From the NCBI GenBank assembly GCA_030490835.1, contig CM059972.1, positions 48,959,452-49,023,451 of the forward strand: DNA of 64,000 nt, given 5' to 3'. Numbering within the stretch: position 1 is the first letter of the stretch; every line of letters begins with the position of its first letter. This DNA is from Annona cherimola. Lineage: Eukaryota; Streptophyta; Magnoliopsida; Magnoliales; Annonaceae. The notes under the pieces were generated by a model. That model was not told the origin of the DNA. It was given only the letters and a program-made list of their open reading frames with translations, and made no database searches. Shown here piece by piece: positions 45,901-58,307 of this stretch. The position numbers and the translations under genes are program-made.

Positions 45901-48900
45901 TTACAAAAGTTATGCAATTATGCTATCCCCTTGTCGATAACTTAAAAATTTAATAATTGTCCACATATCAATCATTTTTACATAAAAGGAAATTGCACAG
46001 TCTTTTGCATGTTATTAAGCAATCTGAAATCAAACCATTTTATGAAATCAATCATAGGAGGTTGGTCATCCATAAATCCCTTTTTAACACATCCGTATAA
46101 ACATTTTTAACATAGATTTCCTTGTCTAAAGGAAATCAAAACTTTTCGAACATCATTTCAATACATATGGACTATGTCCAAAACATCATTTATTATTTAA
46201 TTATCTAGACCTAGCAAAACAAATCTTTTTCATCATTGTTTATCACAAGTTATTGTAGAAATAACTCAAAACTCATTTACAAATAATATTTTGTGAAAAA
46301 GGGTAAAATTCTCTTTTTCTTATAAAATTTTGTTGAACAACATCATATAGAACTTGCTTGCTTAAAAGCAAATCCTTAAAACCATCGGTATGTAACATGA
46401 AATCCTTAGAAAACATTAGCATGGAGAACTTGCTTACTCATATGTAAAATTTCTCAATTCCATTAACATGAAGCATTCCCATCCTTGGCAACACTTAGGA
46501 TAAATTATTTATCTTAAGAAGTGTCGCTTGCTTCCCATGAAGCAAACCTTAAGACTTTTCATTAAAGTCATCATTTTTTCAAAACTTATGGCTTTGCATT
46601 AAAGCCGTCATATTCAAAACTTGTGCTTGCCCATTCGTTAAAACATAAACATAGACATTTCAAACACAAACATAAACGTTTCAATCATATCAATCCCATA
46701 GAAAGAAAATGACATTTTAGAAAGTTCGCTTGCTTACCTGAGATCGCTATAATCCCTTTTTCCTTCCATTATTTTCCTTGCCTACATGAAAATAATATGA
46801 TCTTTTTTCATATATTTCTTTTCCTTGCATTCCATTTAGTTTTTCAACCCATTTTATTCACATATATCATTTATTCGACTTCTCAAGTCACTATGCATAC
46901 ATTTAGCATATATGTGCATATTTTTACACATTCCATCGGTTAATCACATAACATATATAACCCCATAATTAGGGTATCCATTCAACCATACAAAATCCAT
47001 CCATTAACTATCATACATAGGTTCATTAACCTTCATTTACCATTTTTCACTCCTTTTACAAACTTCACACATCGGTGCCCGTTTTAAGCACACGTTATCG
47101 CCTTAAGCTTTATTACACAGTCCCAAAATTGGGAATTAACATCATATAATTCAAAAAAGTTATGTAATCATGAAATTCATCATATTTTCATGCATTTTCG
47201 CACAAAACCATATTCTATACGTCATTCATCACTTATGCAAGTATATTGCTTCACATATGCCCATTTAGCAACATATACATAAGAAGTTTCATAAAATTTT
47301 CTAAGGTAGAGGTTTAATCCATATTTCAGTGGGTTAATTACCCTTAATTACCACTGCATTTACGGTATTTTTTATGGGGTTTAAATCCACTTTCCATAGG
47401 TTTCCAAAACAGCTAGTTTGGAACCCGTTTTCACCCGTTTAACGTGTCTTTTGACACATAACCTTAAGCAGTTATATTATTCCGAAATTTCAGCATATAA
47501 TCCCACTTTTCTTAATCCATATTTAATAATTTAACACATATATCAATTTAGATTATTTCTACGTAGGTTTCATATTTCTTTTTGATTTTTCCTCAAACTA
47601 TCTACATATGCTGAAATCGGGCGTACTGAAATTTCAAAATCTTGAATTAATATCAAATCAAGTATTTTTTGTCTGAAATTTCTACCATACCTTAATAACT
47701 ACATTAATTAAAAAAATAAATATTTCCAGAATAAAAAATTAAGTATTTATATTTATTTTGGCATTTTTACCTTGCTGGACAGCAGCATCCATTTTCAGTC
47801 AGCCTTAATCACGTAAATTATTTTGTATATTTATACCCATAAAAACCTAATTTTTAATTTTTTATTGTGATCATAATTATAGTTTATACATCCTATAAAA
47901 GTTTTAGACTTAAATACTTTGTAAAAATATTATTAAAAATACTTTTCTACAGCTGATCCTGTCACCTATTTTACCCTGTTTAGGTGAATTTTCTCGGATT
48001 TTTAATTTGCAAATTAATTATCCTTTTAAGCTGAAAATTGGGTCGTTTATTAATAACTCCATAATTATTCTTCTCAAAAACTTTTATTCTAAAATTAATC
48101 CATTTACTTTTCGGTCCATAATTTAATTTATAACATCATATATCATTCAAAACTTCACTTTTCATCATCTAAATCATGGAATTTCATACATGCAAGCTAA
48201 TACCCATTCCATATTCATTCAAAAGCATATTGAATTATCACTTTAAAGATTCTTTAAGCATCCATTCCATATCCAAAATTTTAGGGTTTCAAACCCAAAA
48301 TGAAAAGCTCAATCAACCCATATACTTACTTGGTTAATGGAGATCAAACCCTCATCACTTGGAGATGATTTTCCTCCTCAAATTCCCCTTCTTTTTCCCT
48401 TGCTTTTCCCTTGGTTTTTCTCTTCTTCTTGGCTGGGCATGGCTTGACGTGAGGGCTGCTGTCCTTTGGGTGCAAGTTTCAGCACTTGGAAAAAATCTCT
48501 AAGCTTCCAACACATGTGAACGTGCTTGCCTTGTGGAGCTGGAATTTCCAGCAGTGGGCCCCACTTTCTGGGGCATTTTCCACAGCCACTTAATTACATG
48601 CTTATCCCCTTGATGTTCTGGATAATTATTAGCCATATAAATTCATTTTTTACTATTTTTAAAAGTCCAAAAATCTGTATACATCACCATTGTCCAGCTG
48701 CTCCCCATTACACGTCACTTGCTGCTACCCATTTTCTGATTTTTCCACCATTTTTAATAACGCAATTTTAGGGGTAAATTATACACTTAATTAACCCTTA
48801 ATTCATGTATTAATTTGGTGTAAATAATTTTAACAAAAATTGCAGCAACTTAGCATATCATTGCACGTTTTCCATCCCTATATGTTGTCCACGTTTCAGC

Positions 48901-50159
48901 TTCATGCATCTGCATTTTATTATTTTTTTATTGTTGCAAATCTTCATAATTGCATGAACATTTATGTACCTGCATCTCAGCAACATATATGCATATTTTA
49001 AAAATTAAAAAATCAAAAATATGCATCAAAGGCAGCCCCTTGGACGTCCCTTGTTGCCACACCACCTATGCTAGGTTGTTTGCTTTGTAGCTCCATCATC
49101 ATATGCATTTAATGGCTGGATAATTCTCATATTTTTGTATTTCAAATAAATACACAAAATACCCTAGAAATGACCTGCAATTGCCACCTCAATTCCCATT
49201 AATTTCAAGCCATTATGCTTTGTACTCTAGCATTAATGAAAAGGTACTTTTGAAGTGCATTAGTCAACGATGCTCACCTTTTTCAATACAGGTATTTTTC
49301 CAAAATTTCATGCTTAATCTAAGCCATCCAAAATAAATATTTCATAATTTCATTCAACTGTTTCAAATTTCATCTCAATCCGAGTTTCCTAGCTCCCGTT
49401 ATAACCGTTTAAAGTTAACGGTTGAAATTGAAATATCATCAATAAATCATAACTCTAATTTAATCAAGGATTTTCATAATCCAATAATTCCATGATACCA
49501 AGTCCAACATCATCAACTTCCATTTCAAATTTCACTTGAATCCGCCTTACAGGCGTTGAGTTATGAATTTTCTAGTATTTTCCAACATAATTCCACAATT
49601 TCCATTTTAATCTCCATTAATGAAATCATGGAAATTAAACTAAACATTCATGTCACATTAGCATGTTTTAATCCTCATTATGCCCCTTTAGTCACTTTGA
49701 CTCATATTGGGCTCCGGCGATTAAATTTTTAATCACCCTTCTTAATTAAACCCTAGTTGCAAAATATCATAAAATCCTAAAATCATCCAAAATTTCCATT
49801 TAATCATATATAAGTCACATGTACATGTTAAATGCATACATTGAATCTTACTTATGTTGGGGTTTCACATATTGCCTCATTTTTATAGAGGTTATCCCTT
49901 TATAAATACTTAGTCATTACCCCCTTATATGGATTTTTATCCATAAATCCTTAAAAATTAAATCCATACATCGTTATAAAAATAAATTTTAATTTTTCCC
50001 AAAATCATGTTGTTCACTGTTCATAGTTACTGTTCACGTACTGTAGCAGGTTACTATTCATTTGAGATTATTGTTTACAGCGTGTTGGTTACTGTTCATA
50101 GGTTTCAAAAATTGATATTTTTTCTAAAAACAAAAAATATCATGACACAGCTCTCAGTT
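42901..50159 (-). mobile_element. Family-C LTR copy (minus), interrupted twice
   Basis: Starts TGTGGCGCCCCGAACC at 42901, the complement of the C LTR terminus, and follows C through the exon-like block (44065-44103) to 44184. A D LTR (44185-49869) interrupts it. C text resumes at 49870 with the 'cctcatttttatagagg' block and runs to 50159, where a second D copy begins. About 1.5 kb of C sequence should lie beyond the window. It is inserted in the Athila-like gag; the left flank is ATTTT. Confidence 0.8.
44185..49869 (-). mobile_element. Family-D solo LTR, 5.7 kb (minus)
   Basis: On the plus strand it runs from TGTGGTGCCCCC to GGGGTTTCACA; in sense orientation TGTGAAACCCC...CACCACA. TSD TATTA (44180-44184) / TATTG (49870-49874), four of five matching. 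At 5685 bp it is an exceptionally long LTR; no PBS, polypurine tract or coding domain occurs inside. In sense order it has a leader ending at a GT donor-like site (48329-48328), exon-like block 46781-46738, ACAGAC/GTCTGT palindromes (45530-45660), GGACAT/ATGTCC palindromes (44750-45000), and the TTTTGTTTTCCCAAC...AG site (near 44640). The ORFs in it are short and not conserved. Confidence 0.8.
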
Positions 50160-50745
50160 TGTGGCACCCCAAACCGAGACGTCACTTTCTTACCTCAAGA
50201 CCTTATTAATCGGTAAATCTAAATCAGGATTGTTGCCCCAATCACACGGCGGGTTCTTAATTGGATCTCGTCTAATTTTTTTTTCGTTTCTTCATTCATT
50301 GTCATTTCATTTATAACATAAGCAATGGTACACTTGTATTCACTTGTACAAATCCTTTATAACTTCTCAACATACACTCATACATTAAAGGTCCTCTTAA
50401 CCTAAGCATGGCATTTCCATTGCATATATACATATATTCAATCATTGAATCATATAGAACTTAAAATTCTAATTAAGTTCACATACACATTAGCATACAT
50501 TAGCAGATTCATGCTTTCCCATTCCTTATAGCCTACCTGGCCATCGTCTCGTGCCTTACTTCATTGTTTAGATTTTCATCTCCTTGAGTTTCCCGGTACC
50601 TGTCTAAGGTTTGGAAAAACAAAACGTGAATGACAACTCAGTAAGCAAGCATTTTATCTTTTAGGACAAGACTTCCTTGAAAATCATTTCATTAAACATC
50701 TTGAACACCTTTTTCTTGAGGACATTTATATGTCCTTGTTCCGGC

Positions 50746-52718
50746 CTCGTGAGAAAAATATATCATAACTTGGTTAAAGATAAAATTGTTTTCCCTGCGG
50801 CTTTGAGAATAAATGCTTAATTAATTTCCAGCAAAATTTTAAAGCATCCAATTCTTTAACCGAGTCCGAAAAATACATCACAGAAATATTTTGCATTGTG
50901 TTCCACATTCTGATTTTACATCTCTAACGAGAAAACCCTTGATTAAAAGAGCTGAATACAATGGTCCATAAAAAAAATGCTTAACAATAATGAAGTGTGT
51001 AGAAGATCCTTCTACGTCTTTACAAGTGCACGAAAAATCGTGTCTAACAAAAATATAAAGATAAATGAGTACACTTCGCCCCGCGCCGTGACTCGAATAT
51101 GAGGTATATGACGCCACGCGCCATATCTTAAATATGAAGTTCATGACGCCACGCGCCATGACTTAAACGTGAGGTACATGACGCCGCGCGCCATGTCTTA
51201 AATGTGAGTTTACGCTTAGCCCGTCGACCAGCGATGACTCGGTTCTGGGAACTAGTGAGGGGCCCGTCGGCTACACTAGTGACCCTACACAGCAAACTAA
51301 GTGCACTTCTTAGCTTCTGGATTTACACAGCAGACCAGCGTGTCCCGCTTTCAGCTTCTGTATTTATACAAGAAACCAGCGTCTCCCGCATTCAGCCTCT
51401 GGATTGAACAATTGGGTGATTTTACCAAGAAATGGATTCAACCGGATTTTAAAAGTATGTTTGGGTCATTTTTGACCAATTAAAAAGGTTTGGGCTCAAC
51501 TGGGCTTGTTGACAAGAGTTTGGGCCATCTTGGGCTTTTTGGAGAGTTTTGGGCCATCTTGGGCTTTTTGGAGAGCTTTGGGCCATCTTGGGCTTTTTGG
51601 AGAGTTTTGAGTCATCTTGGGCTTTTTGGAGGGTTTTGGGCCATCTTGGGATTTTTTTTGGAGAGTTTTGGGCCATCTTGGGCTTTTCGGAGAGCTTTGG
51701 GCCATCTTGGGCTTTTTGGAGAGTTTTAAGCCATTTTGGGCTTTTTAGAGGGTTTTGAGCCATCTTGGGCTTTTTGGAGAGTTTTGAGCCATCTTGGGCT
51801 TTTTGGAGAGTTTTGAGCCATCTTGGACTATTTGGAGAGTTTTGAGCCATCTTGGGCTTTTTGGAGGATCTTGAGCCATCTTGGGCTCTTCGGAGAGCTT
51901 TGGGCCATTTTGGGCTTGCTCGGATATTAAGGCTCGGATTGAGCGAAGAGGTCATATATGTATATATATATATATATATATATTCTTTTTTTTTGTATAT
52001 ATATATAATAGAAAGGTACTTAGCCCTGCGCATCAACTTAATCCACTGTTTGTGGAGTATCTACTCAGGCAAAAGTATATGAAAATTCTTTTTTATAATA
52101 TATATATTTTTTCTTTAAAGTCTAAAAATATATATATATTCTTTGGGGCCCATGGGGTAAATACATATATTTTTTTGAAGCCCCGCGGGACAAAATATTC
52201 ATTTTTGGAGAATCGCGGGGTATTTATATAATCTTAGAAATCAAAATCTCAATTTTTGGACGCCTTTGAATATATATGTGTATTTTGATATATTTTTATA
52301 TATAGAAAATACTTATATATTTATTTTTATTTCTTAAGGAGAAAATATACTTAACCCGTGTGTCAATTCAACCCGCCAGTCGGGGAGTATCCACGTTGGG
52401 AAAAGTAGTTTTTGAAAATAATATATATGTATATATAGATATATATATATAATATACACATATATAGTTTTATTTTATTTTTAAAAGAGAAAATATACTT
52501 AACCCGTGTGTCGATTCAACCCGCCAGTCGGGGAGTATCTACGTTGGGATAAGTAGTTTTTGAAAATAATATATATATGTATATATAGATATATATATGT
52601 AATATACACATATATATTTTTATTTTATTTTTAAAAGAGAAAATATACTTAACCCGTGTGTCAATTCAACCCGTCAGTCGGGGAGTATCCACGTTGGGAA
52701 AAGTAGTTTTCGAAAATA

Positions 52719-52751
<33 letters not shown>

Positions 52752-53480
52752 ATATACACATATATATTTTAACGGAGAAAATATACTTAACTCGTGTGTC
52801 AATTCAACCCGCCAGTCGGGGAGTATCCACGTTGGGAAAAGTAGTTTTTGAAAATAATATATATATGTATATATATATAATATACACATATATATTTTAA
52901 CGGAGAAAATATACTTAACCCGTGTGTCAATTCAACCCGCCAGTCGGGGAGTATCCACGTTGGGAAAAGTAGTTTTTGAAAATAATATATATATATATAT
53001 ATATGTATATATAGATATATATATATATATAATATACACATATATATTTTTATTTTATTTTTAAAAGAGAAAATATACTTAACCCGTGTGTCAATTCAAC
53101 CCGCCAGTCGGGGAGTATCCACGTTGGGAAAATTAGTTTTTGAAAATAATATATATATATGTATATATAGATATATATATATATATAATATACACATATA
53201 TATTTTAACGGAGAAAATATACTTAACCCGTGTGTCAATTCAACCCGCCAGTCGGGGAGTATCCACGTTGGGAAAAGTAGTTTTTGAAAATAATATATAT
53301 ATGTATATATAGATATATATATATATATATATAATATACACATATATATTTTTATTTTATTTTTAAAAGAGAAAATATACTTAACCCGTGTGTCAATTCA
53401 ACCCGCCAGTCGGGGAGTATCCACGTTGGGAAAAGTAATTTTTGAAAATATAATATATATATAAAAGGAAGAAACTTTTT
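50746..53480. repeat. Composite block of satellite-like arrays inside the second D copy
   Basis: Three arrays follow each other. At 51070-51200, about three units of 35-48 bp built on GACGCCACGCGCCAT. At 51490-51945, about fourteen units of 30 bp built on GGGCCATCTTGGGCTTTTTG. At 52320-53455, eight units of 128-164 bp. TA-rich microsatellites lie between. The long open frames here (the KPKMAQNSPK-type repeat on the minus strand, 51449-52036) are translations of the 30-bp unit. The block is missing from the D copy at 44185-49869. Confidence 0.75.
52320..53455. repeat. Eight-copy tandem array, about 150-bp unit
   Basis: The core AACCCGTGTGTCAATTCAAC followed by CCGCCAGTCGGGGAGTATCC recurs at 52351, 52501, 52651, 52789 (one change), 52917, 53081, 53225 and 53383. 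The cores are almost identical. Length differences come from the intervening (TA)n/(GTATA)n stretch. Confidence 0.9.
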
Positions 53481-53710
53481 TTTTTTCTTGAAATAAGAAA
53501 TCATATACTGGTAGTAGTCCCATAGTTAAAAATTTACCTCATCAGTCCTAAAATATTATCTGAAATCCTGTGTTCATAAGGACAATTCTATGTCCTTGAA
53601 CATTATCACAACACATTCATTCTTAAAATCATTTACAAGCCACGTCTAGGCTTGTTAAGGCAAAACATACATGTTTTACCCTTTATAATTAATTCTTTTT
53701 TGTCTTGAGT

Positions 53711-54070
53711 GAACATTTCCAATGTTCCAAGACCTTTACATAAAACCATCTTTTGTCAGTGGACGTCTTACGTCCAAAACATTTTTCTCATAATTCCTTT
53801 GGCAAATAAGGACATTCTCATGTCCTAAAACATCATTCACATAAGCCTTTCTCGGCAAAGGACATTTTTATGTCCAAAAATATTTTTCATCATAAAATCC
53901 TTTAGCCAAGAGACATTTAATGTCTCAAAACATTTTTCACATAGCTTCCTTTGGCAATGGATATTTATATGTCCTAAAACACCTTTCATTAAAACACTTT
54001 GCATTGGACATTCTCATGTCCATAAACACTTTTCATTTATGCTCTTTAATAATGGACATTCTTATGTCCA
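53711..54070. repeat. 49-bp-periodic GGACAT/ATGTCC palindrome array
   Basis: Palindromes of the form GGACATTNTNATGTCC begin at about 53711 (GAACAT form), 53761, 53810, 53860, 53910, 53959, 54006 and 54055, a period of 47-50 bp. Some arms are changed on both sides so pairing is kept (AGACAT with ATGTCT, GAACAT with ATGTTC). Related but sparser units occur in the first D copy (44750-45000). Confidence 0.85.
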
Positions 54071-54569
54071 AAAACAAGTTTGACATAAATCTTTTTTATA
54101 ATCCTCGTCTTGGGGCTTGTTTATAACAAACAAGGCATATAAGATACATAAACCATTTCCATAAATGCATTTACATAAAAACATTTCCTTTTATTCTTGT
54201 TATTTACACTTTTGTGTAAAACACCCTTTCTTTTAGGGTAGCCATTTCATAAAAATCCTTTTAGGATAACTTTTCTTAAAAATGCTTTCATATCCCAATC
54301 TTTGGGCTTTTCGAAAGCAAAATATAATCAAATGCATTTCTCTCCATCCAGTAGTGACACTTAACAAGTGATCATGCTACCTTTTGGAAGAGAATCCTTA
54401 ACAGCTCGCTAGCCAGGCAGTTGTTCATTTATCCTGCTCCCATCTCAGGGAGGGCACCGCTGGCACTCCTACCATCCCTTAGCGACTTGGCCTTATGTAG
54501 AGTAGGCCCCGGTCATCCCAACCGTGCTCTACAACCGGCCAATTCCTTGTACTGGTGCACCATACATTA

Positions 54570-54745
54570 TTATGACAGACTGCAGTCCCTTTGGTTTAAA
54601 GTATTACAAACCGCAGCCCATATCCTTTAAAACTGGGATCACAGACCTCAGTTGCATCCATAACTTAAAAACATCACAGACCGAAGTCTGTGTGTTTTTA
54701 AAACAAATCATTTTGAAAAAGCACATCACAGACCACAGTTTGTGT
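54570..54745. repeat. ACAGAC/GTCTGT palindrome array in the second D copy
   Basis: About five units of the type CACAGACCNNAGTCTGTG occur at 32-52-bp intervals. The same array is at 45530-45660 in the first D copy and at 63768-63940 in the third. Confidence 0.8.
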
Positions 54746-57700
54746 CAACTTGAAAAGCGAGCGCACCCACTTTAACATGTTATCTTTTGAATTCTAATTT
54801 TAGGATGACCTTCCTTAAATTCTTTCGAAAATATTTTGAGTAAAACATTTTGATAAACAGTTGAAATGTTTGAAAAATAATACATCTTAAAATCTTTATA
54901 AAAGAATTTCAAAACCTTTGAATTTTCAAAATTAAACTATATATTTTCTAACATTTTCTTAGTTTCCATTTTGGGGCCTTTTGCTAACAAAAGTTATGCA
55001 ATTATGCTACCCCTTCTCAACTACTCTAATAATTAAATTATTGTCCACCTATCTATTATACCATTTTCACATAAGGGGCTTGCATAATCTTTTGCATACC
55101 ATTTAGCAACCCGAAATCAAACCATTTTACGAAATCAACATAGGAGGTTGGTCATCCTTAAATCCCCTTCAACAACATTCGTATAAATATTTTTCAAGAT
55201 ATTTTCAACATAGATTTCCTTATCTAAAGAAATCAAAACTTTTTCGAATATCATTTCAAAACATATGGACTATGTTCAAATCATCATTTATTATTTAATT
55301 TTCATGACCTAGCAAAACAAATCTTTTTCATAAATCAATTCCCCTTTTCCTTTTTCTTTCATAAACATAATTGTCTATCACCAATTATTGTAGAAATAAC
55401 TCAAAACTTATTTACAAACAATACTTTGTGAAAAAGGGTAAAATTTCCTTTTTCTTATAAAATACTTTTGAAACAACATCATAAAGAACTTGCTTGCTTA
55501 TAAGCAAATTCTAAAAAAAAACCATCGACATAAAACGTGAAATCCTTTGAAAATATTATCGTGGAGAACTTGCTTACTCATAAGCAAATTTCTCAATCTC
55601 GTAACATAAAGCGTTGTCAATCCAAGGCAACACTTATGATAAATTCTTTATCATAAAATCGTTGTTTGCTTCCCATGAAGCAAACCTTGAGGCTTTTCAT
55701 TAAAGCCATCATTTTCCAAAACTTGTGGCTTTACAATAAAACCTTCATTTTCAAAACTTGTGCTTGCCCATTCGTCAAAACATAATCATAAACATTTCAT
55801 TCACATATCATCATATAAAAAGAAAACATTATTTTAGAAAGTTCGCTCGCTTACCTAAGATCGCCATAATCCCTTTCCTTCCATTCTTTTCCTTGCCTTT
55901 GCCTAAATAAATGAAAATAATATTTTATTTATTTCTATCGTCTTCAAATACTTATATTCCTTAGGTTTTTCAACCTACATAAGTTCATCTAACTTAACCC
56001 ACTTGTCTTTCAAGTCGGGTATTCATACTTAGTAACGTAGCCTATACATATCATTCATCCATTCATGCATTTTTAATACCCTTATGTAGGGTAAACTTAC
56101 ATACATGTAATAATCTTTCATTAAATCATTATTTGGAAGTTCATTACCTCCATTTATCATTTTAAACATATTTTTCATTTTTCATACAACGATGCTCATT
56201 TTAAGCACTTAGTTGTTAACTTAGACATCATATAATAATCTCAAAATTTTAGATTATAATTATTTAATTAAACAGCACCCTAATCCATGTTTTTCATTAT
56301 GTTGTTATGCATTTTTTCATTTTAACAACTTACATAATCCATATATCATTTATTCATACTTATCTCTTCATATACGTCCATTTTTCAACACATAAATTAT
56401 GTATTTCTTAAAAATTTTCAACACAGAAACTTGTCTCTAATTCCAGAATAATTAAATCTCTTAATTAACACATAATTTAGGGTTTAATTTCTGATTTATA
56501 ATCCATTCATCATAGGGTTCCAAAACAGCAACTTTTGGACCCGTTTTACCCATTTCAACGTCTCTTGGGATACTTAAATCAAAACAGATTTTTAATCCCT
56601 AAATTTCAGCAATTAAACATACTTTCCTTAACTAAAATTCAGGTTATTAACACATGTTTAAAATCAAATATTGGTTGCTTCCAAAACAGCAACTTCCATA
56701 TACATTTTGGGTACCCTCTGCACCCCTCTTTGAACATCCCTTTGCATATCTTCAAAAAAATCATATTTAGGGTAATCTTGTTTACCTCGAATAGGTTAAA
56801 CCCTCATAATACTTTGTTTACATCCCATTATAAATCAAATTCCATCACAAAAACCTGGAATTTAACATTTATCTTGATTTATTCCTTAAGTTGTCCATAA
56901 AGTTGAATTCAGGTACACTGAATTCTCAAAATCTTAAATTAATACCAAATCAAGTAGTTTTGATCTTAAATTTATACCAGATCTTAATAAATACATTAAT
57001 TAATCAAAATAAATATTTTCAGAATTAAATATTTAGTATTTCTATTTATTTTAGTATTTTTTCTGCTAGACAGCGGCATCCCTTTTTAGACAGCCTGAAT
57101 CACATAAATTATGGAGTATATTTATACCCATCAAAACCTAATTTTTATTTTTCTATTGTGATAATAAATATGTATTATATATTCTGTAAAATATTTAGCT
57201 CAAAATTGCTTAAATAAAAATTATTAAAAATTATTTAGTGCAGATGATCTTGTCACCCGTTCAATCCTGTCCAGGTTGAATTTCATGGATTTTTAATTTA
57301 AAACCCACTTACCCTTCTGAGCCAAAAAAAATTTTAGTTCCTTAATCACCCTATAAGGAGTTCTTAAACAAATTTTCATGCTAAAATTCATCCATTTAAT
57401 TTTCTGTTCATATTTTAGATTTCTGCCTCATTTCTTCTAGGTTTTGCTCCCATATCCTTTCAATATATATGCAAAACCCTTAATCAATAATCAATTCAAG
57501 AATGTTATTAATCTTTATTTAGAGGTATTTTATGACTCAAAAACTTGATTCCAAATCAAGAAGAAAATTTGAAAATTGAAAGGCTTAAACTCAACGGGTA
57601 CTTACCCGATTTCGTCGATTCTTTGTCCTGAACTTCCCGAGCTTACTACCAAGCCTTGCCTTCCTCTTTTCTTTCTCCTTTTCCTCCTCTTTTCTCCTCT

Positions 57701-58307
57701 TCCTTGCTGAGTTGGACGTGCCCTAACTGATCCTTGGAGAAAATCTCCTTTTCTCTCTTGTTTTCCTCTCTTTCCTCTCTTCTTTCTCCCTCTCTCACTT
57801 GCACGTTACCTTCTCTTGGAAAGTTATCCCCTTATTTACCCTCCTTTAATGCCTCTTTATCCCTTGAGCAATGTGAAACCTCAACTTATGTAGGACTCAA
57901 TGGTATGCATTGAACATATATATTTAATTTATATGTGATTTAAATGAATTTTGAATGATTTATGGATGATTTTATGATATTTTGCAATTAGGGTTTAATT
58001 AAGAATGGTGATTAAAAATTTAATCGTCGGAGCCCAAAGTGAGTCAATATGACCCGAGGAGCTTAATGAGGATTTAAAGGTGACAAGGTATCATGAATAA
58101 TCATGTTAATAATCGTGATTTAATTTATAAAGACTAAAATGTAATTATGAAATTAAGGTGAAAAATGATAGAAAATTCATAACTTGACGCCTACAAGGCG
58201 GATTTCGATGAAATTTGAAAGATAAGCTTACGACGGTGAGCCCAATCTTATGAATGGATTGGATTAAGGGAATCATGATGGGATTAGGGTGATAATTAAT
58301 TATTTTT

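Larger units (their letters stand above)
50160..57871 (-). mobile_element. Second family-D LTR copy (minus), with array insert, right end interrupted
   Basis: Starts TGTGGCACCCCAAACC at 50160 and follows D to about 50745. It is interrupted by a 2.7-kb repeat block (50746 to about 53480), then follows D again to 57871, where a plus-oriented D copy begins. The place of arrest corresponds to about position 48600 of the first D copy, so roughly 1.25 kb more should lie right of the window. Exon-like block 55855-55902. Pyrimidine-rich leader complement 57640-57835. Confidence 0.75.

Noticed and set aside
44185..49869. Possible DNA transposon (TG/CA ends, 5-bp duplication, no coding)
   Set aside because: No terminal inverted repeats beyond TG/CA. 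The ends match the C-type LTR that has a PBS and polypurine tract, so a solo LTR fits better.
51449..52036. 195-codon minus-strand ORF with KPKMAQNSPK repeats
   Set aside because: It is the translation of the 30-bp tandem repeat; other frames on both strands are open over it for the same reason.
52085..52320. TA-rich ORFs (YIYIYI)
   Set aside because: Translations of (TA)n microsatellites.
53711..54070. CRISPR-like look: short repeats with regular spacing
   Set aside because: The spacers are themselves repeated and similar, there are no cas genes, and the context is a plant LTR.
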